Origin: a virus
Reading direction: 5' to 3' (one strand)
DNA: 24,980 nt
IMG/VR virus record: IMGVR_UViG_3300027733_000192
Span: 1 to 24,980 of that record
A program made the position numbers and the translations under genes. The notes below the pieces were generated by a model. It was given only the letters and a program-made list of their open reading frames with translations, made no database searches and was not told where the DNA came from. This document shows, piece by piece, positions 13,187 to 21,882 of this stretch; the stretch's first letter is position 1; the number at the start of each line of letters is the position of its first letter.

Positions 13187-14151
13187 TGGCCTTGGTGGTC
13201 ACAGTCCGAAAGGGCGTCAAGGTGGACTATACGGAGTTCGCCAAGCACATTGCTTTGTACATGATGGTAATGCGTAAAAGCATTACGGACGTCGTAAAGC
13301 AGCAGGCGCGGCTGTTTGCCAAGGATATGTGCGACTTTACTCCTCCGTTTTCGGGAGCGGTACCTGCCATTAGCAAGGGTGGCGAAGGCGGGTTTGGAAA
13401 CAAAGCTCGCAACAAAGGCCAAGCCGCTGTCAGCCGGGATGTCCGCAAGATTTTCGCTCCAATTGCCCAAGCCCCTGCCGCAGGGGTGGCCGCTGCCGGC
13501 AATGTCGGAGTCCTGAACGCCTGGGCAACCGCCAAGCTGAAACTGCCAGCCCCGCACCAGCCCGAATACATTTTCAAGATGATCGCCGAACGTGGCATCA
13601 TTGGCCAAGGTGAGTTTGACTACTTCAAGCGAATTGAGGAAAGGCAGGGTTCACCGCGCACCCGTTTCCTCATGGGTACGACCCAAGGCTCCATCAAGTC
13701 CATCCACGAACAGAGGCGCGGCAAGCCGTCCTACAAAGTCTACGAGACCGGCAAGACCGAAAAAGTCTATGTGGATGACTGGAAACCAGTAGAAAGATAT
13801 ATTAAGCGAGTCCAGCAGCGCGTTGGCAAACTGAAGTCTGGATGGTACTACGCCGGCCAAAAGCTCGGAAAGATGCCCACTTCCGCTTGGATTGCCAATC
13901 AGGGTGCAGGCACGATGGTCTATGCCCCTCGCCTAACTGGCCCTGATCCAATCGTAAAACTTGGTTCCACCGTAGGCCGTAACTACAGCCAAGGTTACCA
14001 CTTCATGCGTATGGCCATGAACCACCGGGCCTTTGCCATGCGTGTGGCCATGCTCAAGCATCTTCAGGCACCGCGCAACCACGGCAAACTTATCGACGTC
14101 ATCCGCCGGCTCCAAGGCGGCTTTGATCTATCTCTTACCAATACACCATAA
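13186..14151 (+). CDS. Neck or minor tail protein (lambda Z position)
   Basis: A 321-residue basic protein in the slot of lambda Z / HK97 gp10-type tail-completion proteins. The N-terminal half has a helix (IALYMMVMRKSITDVVKQQA) followed by DFTPPFSGAVP, which recalls the apPFSG-type turn seen in such proteins. The C-terminal half is longer than in those families (Z is 192 residues) and has many basic and aromatic residues. Overlaps both neighbours by TAATG junctions. The function is inferred from order. Confidence 0.5.
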   Translation: MALVVTVRKGVKVDYTEFAKHIALYMMVMRKSITDVVKQQARLFAKDMCDFTPPFSGAVPAISKGGEGGFGNKARNKGQAAVSRDVRKIFAPIAQAPAAGVAAAGNVGVLNAWATAKLKLPAPHQPEYIFKMIAERGIIGQGEFDYFKRIEERQGSPRTRFLMGTTQGSIKSIHEQRRGKPSYKVYETGKTEKVYVDDWKPVERYIKRVQQRVGKLKSGWYYAGQKLGKMPTSAWIANQGAGTMVYAPRLTGPDPIVKLGSTVGRNYSQGYHFMRMAMNHRAFAMRVAMLKHLQAPRNHGKLIDVIRRLQGGFDLSLTNTP

Positions 14152-14594
14152 TGCCCGCCCCTACCTTCTTCAGCTTTCGCACCGTCCTTGAGAACAAGGT
14201 GGCCGCTTACTTGACCCCGCTGTTCCCAGGCGTGACCGTCCACAAGGGCGTGACCGACGAGATTCGGGTCATCCCCATCATCATTGCTCACGCCGAGTCC
14301 AGCCAAGCCGTTGCCGACCTAGGTTCCAACACCCTTGGCAATTACACGGCGACCCTTAAACTGTACATCTACTCTTCAGCCGACGACGAGACCCTTGAAG
14401 CCCACCGGGCTAGGGTCGTCGAGGTGATCGGAGCCATGCGCGATGTGCTGGCCCTCCAGGCACTCTGGAACCCTACCACGGACGGGCAGCTCTACGACCT
14501 TTGGATTGCCAATGACGAGGAAGGCATGAGCCAGCGTCGTTACGGGAATGTCATCGAATACACCGTCTGGGGGGTCATGCCGACCGCCCCTTGA
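14151..14594 (+). CDS. Tail terminator protein (lambda gpU-like by position)
   Basis: A 147-residue protein (lambda U is 131). An N-terminal helix (RTVLENKVAAYLTPLFPG) is followed by strands (IRVIPIIIAHA, YTATLKLYIYSS), a helix (TLEAHRARVVEVIGAMRDVL) and C-terminal strands (NVIEYTVWGVMP), the alpha/beta plan of gpU-like terminators that cap the tail tube. It lies just before the probable tube gene. Its stop codon is inside late element copy 4. Confidence 0.65.
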   Translation: MPAPTFFSFRTVLENKVAAYLTPLFPGVTVHKGVTDEIRVIPIIIAHAESSQAVADLGSNTLGNYTATLKLYIYSSADDETLEAHRARVVEVIGAMRDVLALQALWNPTTDGQLYDLWIANDEEGMSQRRYGNVIEYTVWGVMPTAP

Positions 14595-14610
14595 CACTTG
14601 GCTAAACCCA
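14591..14610 (+). promoter_or_regulatory. Late element copy 4 (TTGACACTTGGCTAAACCCA)
   Basis: Identical over all 20 bases to copy 2 at 11318, although the flanking genes are unrelated. TTGA contains the stop of the tail-terminator gene; the tube gene ATG (14618) follows after seven bases. Confidence 0.6.
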
Positions 14611-14617
14611 TACGACT

Positions 14618-14959
14618 ATGCCTGGCACCTCTAAAGATTATGGCGTGGCTCACTTTTACGGGCTTCGTGACACTCGCACTTATATGACCGTGCAGTCAGA
14701 CTCGACTGCCCAGTCTTTTAAACTGGATGTTGAAGTTCCTGACGAGTCTGGCCGTGTTATCACCGACCGCCTAGACGACCTTTTTATTGAACTTTCTATC
14801 GAAGGAGTTTTGCTTGCCTCTGATCTGATTCCCCAAAACGGAGATACGTTCACTTATGGCGGTGTCACTTGGATCACGAAGTCTATTGAAGACAAGGGTA
14901 CCAACAAGGACTTCCGTAAAGTTTCCGTCAAGGGCGTCAAGTATCAGGAAATCCTCTAA
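14618..14959 (+). CDS. Probable major tail (tube) protein
   Basis: A 113-residue beta-rich protein: FKLDVEVPDESGRVITDRLDDL and then IELSIEGVLLASDLIP recall the strand-turn-strand pattern of tube proteins, and DTFTYGGVTW is followed by a lysine-rich end. It lies between tail terminator and the chaperone/tape-measure pair, where lambda has V. At 113 residues it is shorter than V (246), so it would be a compact single-domain tube protein; a small neck protein is the alternative. Its own late element suggests high expression, which favours a tube. Confidence 0.5.
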   Translation: MPGTSKDYGVAHFYGLRDTRTYMTVQSDSTAQSFKLDVEVPDESGRVITDRLDDLFIELSIEGVLLASDLIPQNGDTFTYGGVTWITKSIEDKGTNKDFRKVSVKGVKYQEIL

Positions 14960-14973
14960 TAGGCTGGCATCCG

Positions 14974-15570
14974 ATGGATGCTCGCTATCTAAAGGCTACG
15001 ACCGTCCTGTCCCACCAAAACATGGTGTGCGGCAGGACGCTTCGTGCTTTCTGTTTGCGGCATAGGGTTGCCTTGGAGGCAATCAAGTCTCCGTTCATTG
15101 ATCCTGTAAATAGCAAGTTTGACCCGGTGCAGGTTGTAATGGCTGCGCGAATTCTATCGACCTACGACAAGGAGGAGATGGCACGTCCTCTCTCCCTTAT
15201 CGAAAAATTGTACATGGCCCGTATGGCCATGAGCAAGAAGTACTACTCGCGCTGCATTGGAACCATTATAGGGTGCATCCAAGTCTCCCTTTCTTACCCG
15301 AAGTTCTGGGAAAAGGATGATAATAAAAAGGAAAACAAGAAGTTTGAATCTATTCCATTTCCCTTGTCTTGCGTTGCCAGCCTGTGCCGTAACGGCGTTA
15401 GCTTAGAAGAAGCCTGGACGATGCCGGAAGGCGAGGCCGTATGGATGTCGATTGCCAACGCCATTTACAACGGTGCTAAACTTGATGTCTTATCCACAGA
15501 AGAGGAAAAGGACTTGGAAAAGTTCAACGAGCAAATTGAATCCTACAAGAAGGCCAACAATCATAACTAA
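14974..15570 (+). CDS. Probable tail assembly chaperone
   Basis: A 198-residue mostly helical protein with seven Cys (for example CGRTLRAFCLRH near residue 19 and CIGTIIGC near 93). It precedes the tape measure by five bases, the place of lambda G/GT, which coats the tape measure during assembly. No second overlapping frame or slippery heptamer is present, so a frameshifted longer form is not indicated. The ATG at 14974 is the first in the frame. The call is positional; no family motif was recognised. Confidence 0.5.
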   Translation: MDARYLKATTVLSHQNMVCGRTLRAFCLRHRVALEAIKSPFIDPVNSKFDPVQVVMAARILSTYDKEEMARPLSLIEKLYMARMAMSKKYYSRCIGTIIGCIQVSLSYPKFWEKDDNKKENKKFESIPFPLSCVASLCRNGVSLEEAWTMPEGEAVWMSIANAIYNGAKLDVLSTEEEKDLEKFNEQIESYKKANNHN

Positions 15571-15575
15571 CGCAT

Positions 15576-16757
15576 ATGGCCGATCTATCAGTAACAATTG
15601 GGTTAGACCAGAAAGAGTTGGAGAAAGGTCTTGCCGACGCCGGTAAGTCCATCGGCGGTATGGGCGGCAAAGGCGATGCTGAAAATCCTTTCCAAAGTGC
15701 TGCCAACCAGCTCGGAACCGCGCAAGGTATTGGTAGCCTGGTGGCTGGCCCTATCGGTGGAATGATTGGCGGATTTATTGACGCCTTTGGTGCCATGATT
15801 TCTTCGGTCATGGCCAAGGTAAAAGAGCTGGCGGACTACGCACAACAAATTCGCAGAATCTCGCTTACGACGGGCATTAGCATTGATCAGGTTCGCCAGC
15901 TTGAGTCCATCGGCCAGGCGTTCGGCGTTAGCCTTGAATCCATGTCCCGGTCGGTTGTCGAGTTCACGCGCCGCATGGGTGAAGCCCGAATCAAGGGCGG
16001 AGAGGTGACCAACCTTCTTGCAAAGATGGGTGTTGGTATGAATGAGATTGCAGACGGAAGTTTTGATGCCACCAAGGCAATGAAGTCATTGGCTGACTCT
16101 TACGCAGCCGGAACTGACGAGGCGACATTGCTGTATTACGGCACCAAAATGTTTGGTGATTCGTTCAAGGAACTATTGCCCATCATCAAGGCTGGTTCCA
16201 AGGCTATTGATGACGCCGCTTCCACTTACCTAACCGCAAATGAAACGGCCACGGGGGCATTTGGCAGGTTTGGTCAAGATATGGATAATTTTGGTCGTTC
16301 CTTTAAGAATTTCTGGATCAACCTTGTTGGTTCTGTAGTCGAAGTTTTTGAAGTGGCCATTTCCCGCATCAACAACATGAACGATGCTGGATTTTGGAAT
16401 CCTTTTGAGTCACCTGAAGACAAGGCAAAGCGCGTCATTAAGAACGCTCCTAAGTACATGACCAACGAGGAAATCATCAAATTCGCCCTTAAAAATGATT
16501 ACAGCGAATCCGAACAAGAAGACGCTCGTAAGGAACTTGAAAAACAACTGAAGGGTGATGGCAAGAAACTAACCCCATTTGGACTTTCCGAGGCCGGCGC
16601 GGCGTCCCAGCTCCAGCAGATGGGCGGGGGCGACATCTTCGGGGCGGTGGCCTTTACGCCTATGGAACGGATTGCTACGGCAACCGAAGAGACAGCCAAA
16701 AACACCCGTCCCGATCTTACACCCGCCACGCGCACCCCTGACGAACTATCCCGATAA
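15576..16757 (+). CDS. Tail tape measure protein (short)
   Basis: A 393-residue protein with the hallmarks of tape measures: an N-terminal helical region starting LSVTIGLDQKELEKGLADAG, a Gly/Ala hydrophobic segment (residues about 48-82, with VAGPIGGMIGGFIDAFGAMI), then helices with the phage tail family pattern ISLTTGISIDQVRQLESIGQ. At about 1.5 angstrom per residue it would set a tail near 60 nm, short for a siphovirus. It follows the putative chaperone directly. Confidence 0.85.
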   Translation: MADLSVTIGLDQKELEKGLADAGKSIGGMGGKGDAENPFQSAANQLGTAQGIGSLVAGPIGGMIGGFIDAFGAMISSVMAKVKELADYAQQIRRISLTTGISIDQVRQLESIGQAFGVSLESMSRSVVEFTRRMGEARIKGGEVTNLLAKMGVGMNEIADGSFDATKAMKSLADSYAAGTDEATLLYYGTKMFGDSFKELLPIIKAGSKAIDDAASTYLTANETATGAFGRFGQDMDNFGRSFKNFWINLVGSVVEVFEVAISRINNMNDAGFWNPFESPEDKAKRVIKNAPKYMTNEEIIKFALKNDYSESEQEDARKELEKQLKGDGKKLTPFGLSEAGAASQLQQMGGGDIFGAVAFTPMERIATATEETAKNTRPDLTPATRTPDELSR

Positions 16758-16759
16758 CC

Positions 16760-17734
16760 ATGTCTTCAGCTTCTAACACAGTAATTAAATATGGGGATTT
16801 TCTAAATACTCCCGTCCCGCAACCCGGATGGCAGGTCGAGGCCGACGGCTTTGGGCTTCTCCAGGCACAATGTAAATTTAAGTGGGACATCAGTAAGCGA
16901 GGTTTATTCCCGACCACATTTAAAAAGGGTTTTAAACTTTCAAATTTTATTCCAGGCGTTGAATCACCCTATTCCAATATGGGTCTTTGGAGGGCTAACA
17001 TGACAACCGACAAGAGTAATGTCTTAACCATCACGGCGGATTTCTGCGGTATTGATCCTAGCGTAAACGGAGGATCAAAAACAGAAACCCAGATGGCTAT
17101 GACCGGGGCAACTGGCTCCGAACCTATCGAGCATCACCCTAATTTCTTAGTGCAGAACCTTGAGACTGGTGCTTACAGTATGAATGTTCTTGCTGGGTTT
17201 CCTCCTGCTTCTGGATGGAATCCATCGCTTACACCTGCAATCAATCCAAGTAGCGGCGTTGGAGGAAACCCCAATCGCGCACTCTGGACACCCAAAGTCG
17301 CCAATGGGGGTGCAACGCAAGGTCAACAGTTTGTGGGCTTCTTGCCCAACCAAGACCCGGCAGAGTATTCCGCTGGAAATATTAACATTAAAGCTGGCAT
17401 TAAGAATTACTATAAACCGTCAAACACGATGCGTTGCTTGTTTTATGTTGATACTGAATCTGCCGCACTGGCTTTTGCATCTTATGTTGGATGGACGACA
17501 AGCGGTGCGGTCTATCAAGTTCCTAGCGCATACCAACAACTTGCCACAGGTGGGTACGGGGGATGTCTTATTTATAAGGCCGTCTGGCAATCGCAAATTC
17601 GACGAGCATTCCTCATCACGAATTGCTCAGTTGAACAATTTGGAGGCATTTGGAAGCTGACCGCCGATCTGATGCTCTCTGGATTGGGTGGCTGGGATAG
17701 GGACATTTATCCTAACCTAGACGGGCCTACCTAA
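16760..17734 (+). CDS. Tail structural protein, unknown
   Basis: A 324-residue protein rich in Gly, Asn, Pro and aromatic residues, beta-dominated, with no signal or membrane segment. It directly follows the tape measure, where distal-tail or tail-tip proteins lie, and overlaps the next gene (TAATG). Stretches such as FVGFLPNQDPAEYSAG and WKLTADLMLSGLGGWDRD look like a conserved structural protein, but I recognise no family. Distal tail protein is the best positional guess. Confidence 0.5.
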   Translation: MSSASNTVIKYGDFLNTPVPQPGWQVEADGFGLLQAQCKFKWDISKRGLFPTTFKKGFKLSNFIPGVESPYSNMGLWRANMTTDKSNVLTITADFCGIDPSVNGGSKTETQMAMTGATGSEPIEHHPNFLVQNLETGAYSMNVLAGFPPASGWNPSLTPAINPSSGVGGNPNRALWTPKVANGGATQGQQFVGFLPNQDPAEYSAGNINIKAGIKNYYKPSNTMRCLFYVDTESAALAFASYVGWTTSGAVYQVPSAYQQLATGGYGGCLIYKAVWQSQIRRAFLITNCSVEQFGGIWKLTADLMLSGLGGWDRDIYPNLDGPT

Positions 17735-18327
17735 TGCGTTCTATAGCCGGATTTAACGGATCGTCCATCAATGGTTCCTTTGCAGCAGGGGAATCCATTT
17801 CTGCCTCCGCGCTGAACAAACTCGCCACGGGTATCGATGCTACCCGTACTATGCCGAGTAATGATATCCTCTTTCAGGCTAATACTAATGGTACTGCGTA
17901 CACGCTGCCACAGCAGGTATATTACGGCCCTACGGGTAGCCCACTAGACCCTAGATTAGACGACGACAAAGTCACCATTCAGCCTGGTACCGTCAACCGT
18001 TACATCCCGAAGATTGATGGGAATTATATTGATAAGGTTCCAGCTCCGAAAATCACTGTCAGTGCCGATGGCTATATTTTGGTTAAGGTGACTCACGAAC
18101 CTCAAAAGTATTTTCCACGGACGGCTGAAATCGTGTTTCTTCCCGTTGCAACTCCCCCGGTTGATGTTGATACGATTAGTTACTATCCTCTGGCCAAGGT
18201 TAATAAAAATGAAACGGGCGGAATAACTTCTTACTCTTTGCAATATTTCAGCAAAGGAAACCTAATTGTTAACCGACTAAAATCCGGCCAAGGCGCGGCG
18301 ACTTGGTGGTGGGACGTCATCAATTAA
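17734..18327 (+). CDS. Tail or tail-tip structural protein, unknown
   Basis: A 197-residue beta-rich protein. It begins with a Ser/Asn/Gly-rich segment (FNGSSINGSFAAGESIS) containing the ALNKLATGID motif often seen at the N-terminus of phage tail proteins, followed by strands and an ending rich in Trp (AATWWWDVIN). It overlaps the previous stop and abuts the next gene with no gap. Likely virion component; precise role not identifiable. Confidence 0.5.
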   Translation: MRSIAGFNGSSINGSFAAGESISASALNKLATGIDATRTMPSNDILFQANTNGTAYTLPQQVYYGPTGSPLDPRLDDDKVTIQPGTVNRYIPKIDGNYIDKVPAPKITVSADGYILVKVTHEPQKYFPRTAEIVFLPVATPPVDVDTISYYPLAKVNKNETGGITSYSLQYFSKGNLIVNRLKSGQGAATWWWDVIN

Positions 18328-19176
18328 ATGTTTGATCCTTGGGAGCCAGCCACGCCGTACTCCCCGGGGGCGTTAGTAAGTTATAACGGATTAGAATATT
18401 TCCGTTCTAATTTCCCCCTCACACAAACGATGGGTACTCCTCCAAATCAGGAAATGAGTACCGACCCTCAAGGAACCCCTATCAGAACTTGGAGTCTCTG
18501 GGGAGTACAACCAGAAGCCTACAACCCTAAAAGAAACAGGCTTGTCCCTCGTTACTTTAGGCTTGTCGAAGAAAACCCTCAAACGACTCCCAATACATAC
18601 CAAGGGATGACGGATTTCCAGCAGAGTGCTTACGACAATGAATTCAATAATCCCAGCCAGTTTGATTTGGATTTAACGAGAGGCTATGCCCTAGAGATGG
18701 ATCAGGACGGAGCTGGGTTCTTGCCGGTGCCGCAGGACAAGTGCGGAGTATGCTTGCAACAATGGCAAGAAATTGGAGACCCAAAAGTAATTTTTCCAGA
18801 AAGAGGGGTTGGTGCAGCATTATTCTATCGTATCAACCTTATACTAGTAAATGGGAAGTGGGTTCCAGATTCAAACGCGCAAAAGCCTTATGTATATTAT
18901 GTTTTTCTTATCTTTAACCATCCCCTTTATTTTCGTCGCTCGTTTGAATTGTCTTATCGTTATTCAAACAGATTAGGGATAGAATTTGAAGTAACTCATA
19001 CTTACACTCCTACGGACGATAATTACGGGAGGGCAGGCGGAAATACTTACATTTTCCCAAACAATGGGACTGAGACTTATTTTCAGCCTAGCAACGCCGC
19101 CTGGACGTTCCAATTAGCAACAGAATATGATAACTTGGTGTCTATTTGGATTAAAGAGATTGAGTCTAATGACTGA
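18328..19176 (+). CDS. Virion protein with N-terminal carbohydrate-binding-like segment
   Basis: A 282-residue protein. Residues 4-45 (WEPATPYSPGALVSYNGLEY, then a TxGTPPNQ-type loop and, after it, WSLWG) match the pattern of small chitin/polysaccharide-binding modules (CBM5/12 type: A-x-x-Y-x-x-G-x-x-V-x-Y-x-G-x-x-Y). The remainder is beta-rich with many aromatics and no known domain. In the tail-tip region such a segment would suit attachment to cell-surface polysaccharide. The function is inferred from this pattern and position. Confidence 0.55.
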   Translation: MFDPWEPATPYSPGALVSYNGLEYFRSNFPLTQTMGTPPNQEMSTDPQGTPIRTWSLWGVQPEAYNPKRNRLVPRYFRLVEENPQTTPNTYQGMTDFQQSAYDNEFNNPSQFDLDLTRGYALEMDQDGAGFLPVPQDKCGVCLQQWQEIGDPKVIFPERGVGAALFYRINLILVNGKWVPDSNAQKPYVYYVFLIFNHPLYFRRSFELSYRYSNRLGIEFEVTHTYTPTDDNYGRAGGNTYIFPNNGTETYFQPSNAAWTFQLATEYDNLVSIWIKEIESND

Positions 19177-19186
19177 TTTGGGCTTA

Positions 19187-19206
19187 TTGACATACGGCTA
19201 AACCCA
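19187..19206 (+). promoter_or_regulatory. Late element copy 5 (TTGACATACGGCTAAACCCA)
   Basis: It matches all fixed positions of the consensus, with only the three variable bases different. It lies in one of the few intergenic gaps (19177-19218); the next ATG (19219) is 12 bases downstream, the largest distance in the set. Confidence 0.6.
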
Positions 19207-19218
19207 AACGGCGAACCT

Positions 19219-19545
19219 ATGTCCTGTACCCATCATCAGTTTAAGCGTGGGGTCACCTTTAATGGGGTGGGAACCTATACCACGGAGCCAGGCTGGCCGG
19301 CAGACCTTACTGGGGTGACCATCGTCACCGCGCTGCTCGACGCCCGTAACCAGCTCCACTATCTGGATGTGGCCATTACCAGCCCTACCACCTTTACGGT
19401 TTCCTCCAACCTGACCCAAGAATGGCACCCCGGAACCGCTTACTGGGATATCAAGTTTTACGAAAATACGACTGAAATTTTCTATTCGGCTACCGTCCGA
19501 TTGGAAATTTTGCCCAACGTCACCCCTAACAAAGTTTCTAACTGA
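19219..19545 (+). CDS. Small beta-rich tail protein before the fibre gene
   Basis: A 108-residue protein, predicted all-beta: HHQFKRGVTFNGVGTY, DLTGVTIVTALLDARNQLHY, and a C-terminal WDIKFYENTTEIFYSATVRL. This strand-rich plan resembles small immunoglobulin-like or baseplate-attached domains preceding fibres in other phages. No family assigned with confidence. It overlaps the fibre start (TGATG), which suggests the two products act together, perhaps as adaptor and fibre. Confidence 0.55.
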   Translation: MSCTHHQFKRGVTFNGVGTYTTEPGWPADLTGVTIVTALLDARNQLHYLDVAITSPTTFTVSSNLTQEWHPGTAYWDIKFYENTTEIFYSATVRLEILPNVTPNKVSN

Positions 19546-21752
19546 TGTCCTTCACAATCAGCATTAACGACCAAGCCGCCTTTGAAGTCCAGTTTGCTGG
19601 CCCTGCCGGCCCGACCGGCCCTCAAGGCCCGCAGGGCATTCAAGGCATTCAAGGCATCCAAGGCGTCAAGGGTGATCAAGGCGACCAAGGCATTCAAGGT
19701 ATCCAAGGCATTCAGGGTATTCAGGGTGTCAAGGGCGACAAAGGTGATCAGGGAGACCAAGGCATTCAAGGCATTCAAGGTATCCAAGGTGACAAGGGCG
19801 ACCAAGGCGACCAAGGTGACAAGGGTGACCAAGGCGACCAAGGCCCCAAAGGCGATCAAGGAGATATTGGCCCCAAGGGCGACCAAGGTGATCCAGGCGT
19901 TGGCGTTCCTGCTGGCGGTACAACGGGTCAGTCTCTCGTCAAGTCCAGCAATTCCGATTACTCCACCGCCTGGGCCACGGTCTCCAGCAGCACAGCATGG
20001 GGCAGCATCACTGGCACCCTCTCTTCCCAGACCGACCTTCAGAACGCGCTGAACGCCAAGCAGTCGACGGCTGGGATGACGTCCTATTTGAGCAAGGCGG
20101 GGAACCTCTCTGGCCTTACCAGCCTTTCCACGGCCCGAGATAATCTTAACCTAGGTACGGCCAACACCCCCGCTTTTGCTGGCCTTGATGTCCTCGGCAG
20201 CGGAGGCAATCAAACACACCTGACGCCGACTAGCCTTACGCTGACGCAGACTGGCTCTGGCATCTTCACGATCCAGCCATCTCAGGGTATCGTCTTCCCA
20301 GACTCGACGGTGCAGACCACTGCCTACCCCGGCCCGGTCGGAGCTACGACTTGGGGAAGCATTATTGGTAGCATTGTCAATCAGACGGATCTCTACAACG
20401 CTCTGTATGCCAAGCTCGACACTGCGACTGCCGCTTCGACCTATTACCTTCAGACGAACCCGGCAGGTTTTATTACGTCCTCGGCTCTGACGGGCTACGC
20501 AACGGAGTCTTGGGTCACTGGGGAGCTTGGATCTTATCTACAGCTTTCAGGCGGAGCGATGACGGGTTCAATTACCAACTCAACCGCCACCTACGATACT
20601 GAGATGGCTGGCGACCTGTTCGGCGTCCAACTCTCTGCGGATCACACGAAGGGAACGACCGTTCAGTTTAACGGTTTAGACACTTACGACGGCGCAAGCC
20701 ACATGACTGTCACCCCGACCGGGCTGACTTTCCCTGACGCTACTGTCCAGACTACTGCTTACACGGGTGGTGGTGGCACTTGGGGTTCCATCACCGGGAC
20801 TCTCTCTAATCAGACGGATCTTCAAAGCGCGCTCGATGCGAAATACGACGTTACTAATCCGGCTGGGTTTATTACCTTTGGTGACCTGACTGGATACGCC
20901 ACCGAGTCTTGGGTGACCGGGCAGGGTTACATTACTTCTGGATATTTACCTAACATTCAAACCGATATTGGTTTTGATACGAGCATCGGAACGCCTCAGA
21001 CTCAACGCCTACTTATAGATGGCGTATGTGAATTGAGTCCGGGATCTGGCATCACTCAAGCTCGACTTAATTTCAGTTCAAACTCACAACCGAATTCTCC
21101 TGTAAACGGAGATATGTGGGTAAATCATACCTACGGTCTTAATGTGGTATGGGGTGGCATTACTAACCTGATGGCTACTCAGATTTGGGTCAATGGTAAC
21201 CTTAATCTGAAAGCGAGCTTATCTGGCGCTACTTTCACCGGGAAGGTCAACCTCGCAACGCTTGGCGTAGCCACCCCTAGCATCAACCTTGGAGGTCAAT
21301 GCGACTCGGCTCCAGCGTCAGCGGCTAACGGCGACATCTGGATTTCAAACGCCGCTGCTCCCAAGCTGACATATAAAATGGGAGGTGTTAACTACAACCT
21401 GCCCGTCCTAAATCAGTTTAACACCTTCACCAATCAAATGGTGATTGATACGACTTCTGCTACGACTGCCGCGCTGCGCGTCACTCAGCGTGGAGCTGGC
21501 AACGCAATCGAGGTCGAAGACTCTACGACCCCGGACGCCACAAAGTTTGTCGTGGATCAGTTTGGCAAGGTCGGAGTCGGAACTGCCCCGGACGCTACTG
21601 CGGCCATCAAGGTTGATGCCAACGGTATTTCGTTCAATGGCCTAGTCTTCAACCCTACGGCTACCTCTGCACATACTGGAGGCTCAGACACGCTCGACCT
21701 CCTAGTGACCATTAACGGAACCAACTACCGTCTCGGCCTTCGACCCGCTTAA
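19545..21752 (+). CDS. Collagen-like tail fibre protein
   Basis: A 735-residue receptor-binding candidate. After an 18-residue start, about 34 uninterrupted Gly-X-Y triplets (residues 19-118, such as GIQ, GDQ, GVK and GDK) should form a collagen-like triple helix. Then come repeated fibre modules: three WGSITGTLSxQTDLQxAL-type repeats (near 150, 270 and 410), two NPAGFIT...YATESWVTG units, and two FPDxTVQTTAY units. No C-terminal autocleaving chaperone is recognised. The 9-bp DNA repeats of the collagen part invite length change by recombination, a common way to adjust fibre length. Confidence 0.9.
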   Translation: MSFTISINDQAAFEVQFAGPAGPTGPQGPQGIQGIQGIQGVKGDQGDQGIQGIQGIQGIQGVKGDKGDQGDQGIQGIQGIQGDKGDQGDQGDKGDQGDQGPKGDQGDIGPKGDQGDPGVGVPAGGTTGQSLVKSSNSDYSTAWATVSSSTAWGSITGTLSSQTDLQNALNAKQSTAGMTSYLSKAGNLSGLTSLSTARDNLNLGTANTPAFAGLDVLGSGGNQTHLTPTSLTLTQTGSGIFTIQPSQGIVFPDSTVQTTAYPGPVGATTWGSIIGSIVNQTDLYNALYAKLDTATAASTYYLQTNPAGFITSSALTGYATESWVTGELGSYLQLSGGAMTGSITNSTATYDTEMAGDLFGVQLSADHTKGTTVQFNGLDTYDGASHMTVTPTGLTFPDATVQTTAYTGGGGTWGSITGTLSNQTDLQSALDAKYDVTNPAGFITFGDLTGYATESWVTGQGYITSGYLPNIQTDIGFDTSIGTPQTQRLLIDGVCELSPGSGITQARLNFSSNSQPNSPVNGDMWVNHTYGLNVVWGGITNLMATQIWVNGNLNLKASLSGATFTGKVNLATLGVATPSINLGGQCDSAPASAANGDIWISNAAAPKLTYKMGGVNYNLPVLNQFNTFTNQMVIDTTSATTAALRVTQRGAGNAIEVEDSTTPDATKFVVDQFGKVGVGTAPDATAAIKVDANGISFNGLVFNPTATSAHTGGSDTLDLLVTINGTNYRLGLRPA
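19605..19904 (+). repeat. Coding 9-bp-periodic repeat of the collagen-like region
   Basis: Tandem GGC/GGT-led nonanucleotides such as GGCATTCAA, GGTATCCAA and GGCGACCAA encode the Gly-X-Y array. Units vary at synonymous sites but remain close enough for slippage or recombination. Confidence 0.85.
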
Positions 21753-21753
21753 T

Positions 21754-21879
21754 ATGATTACCATCCTTGTCTGCACCCTCATCGGCTTCCTCGGCGGCTT
21801 CTACGCTGGCGTCAAGAACGCCAAGTCTGCCAAGGTCGAGAAGGCTAAGTCCATCCTCGACCAACTCAAGGGGAAGTAA
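21754..21879 (+). CDS. Small membrane protein, 41 residues
   Basis: MITILVCTLIGFLGGFYAGV is one membrane span (residues 2-20), followed by a Lys/Ala helix ending SILDQLKGK. The ATG at 21754 follows the fibre stop by one base; the next gene begins three bases after its TAA. A short N-terminal span plus charged helix in front of lysis-type genes suggests a small lysis or membrane accessory protein, but no family can be assigned. Confidence 0.55.
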   Translation: MITILVCTLIGFLGGFYAGVKNAKSAKVEKAKSILDQLKGK

Positions 21880-21882
21880 GTC

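Noticed and set aside
15500-15580. Programmed frameshift in the tail chaperone gene
   Set aside because: The chaperone frame ends normally before the tape measure, no extension frame of useful length overlaps it, and no classical slippery heptamer was found.
8365-19206. Late elements as ordinary sigma70 promoters
   Set aside because: Only the TTGACA part fits. No -10 is found 16-18 bases downstream, and that position falls inside the following gene.
19605-19904. CRISPR-like or non-coding tandem array
   Set aside because: The 9-bp period is in frame and encodes Gly-X-Y triplets inside a fibre gene; there are no spacers.
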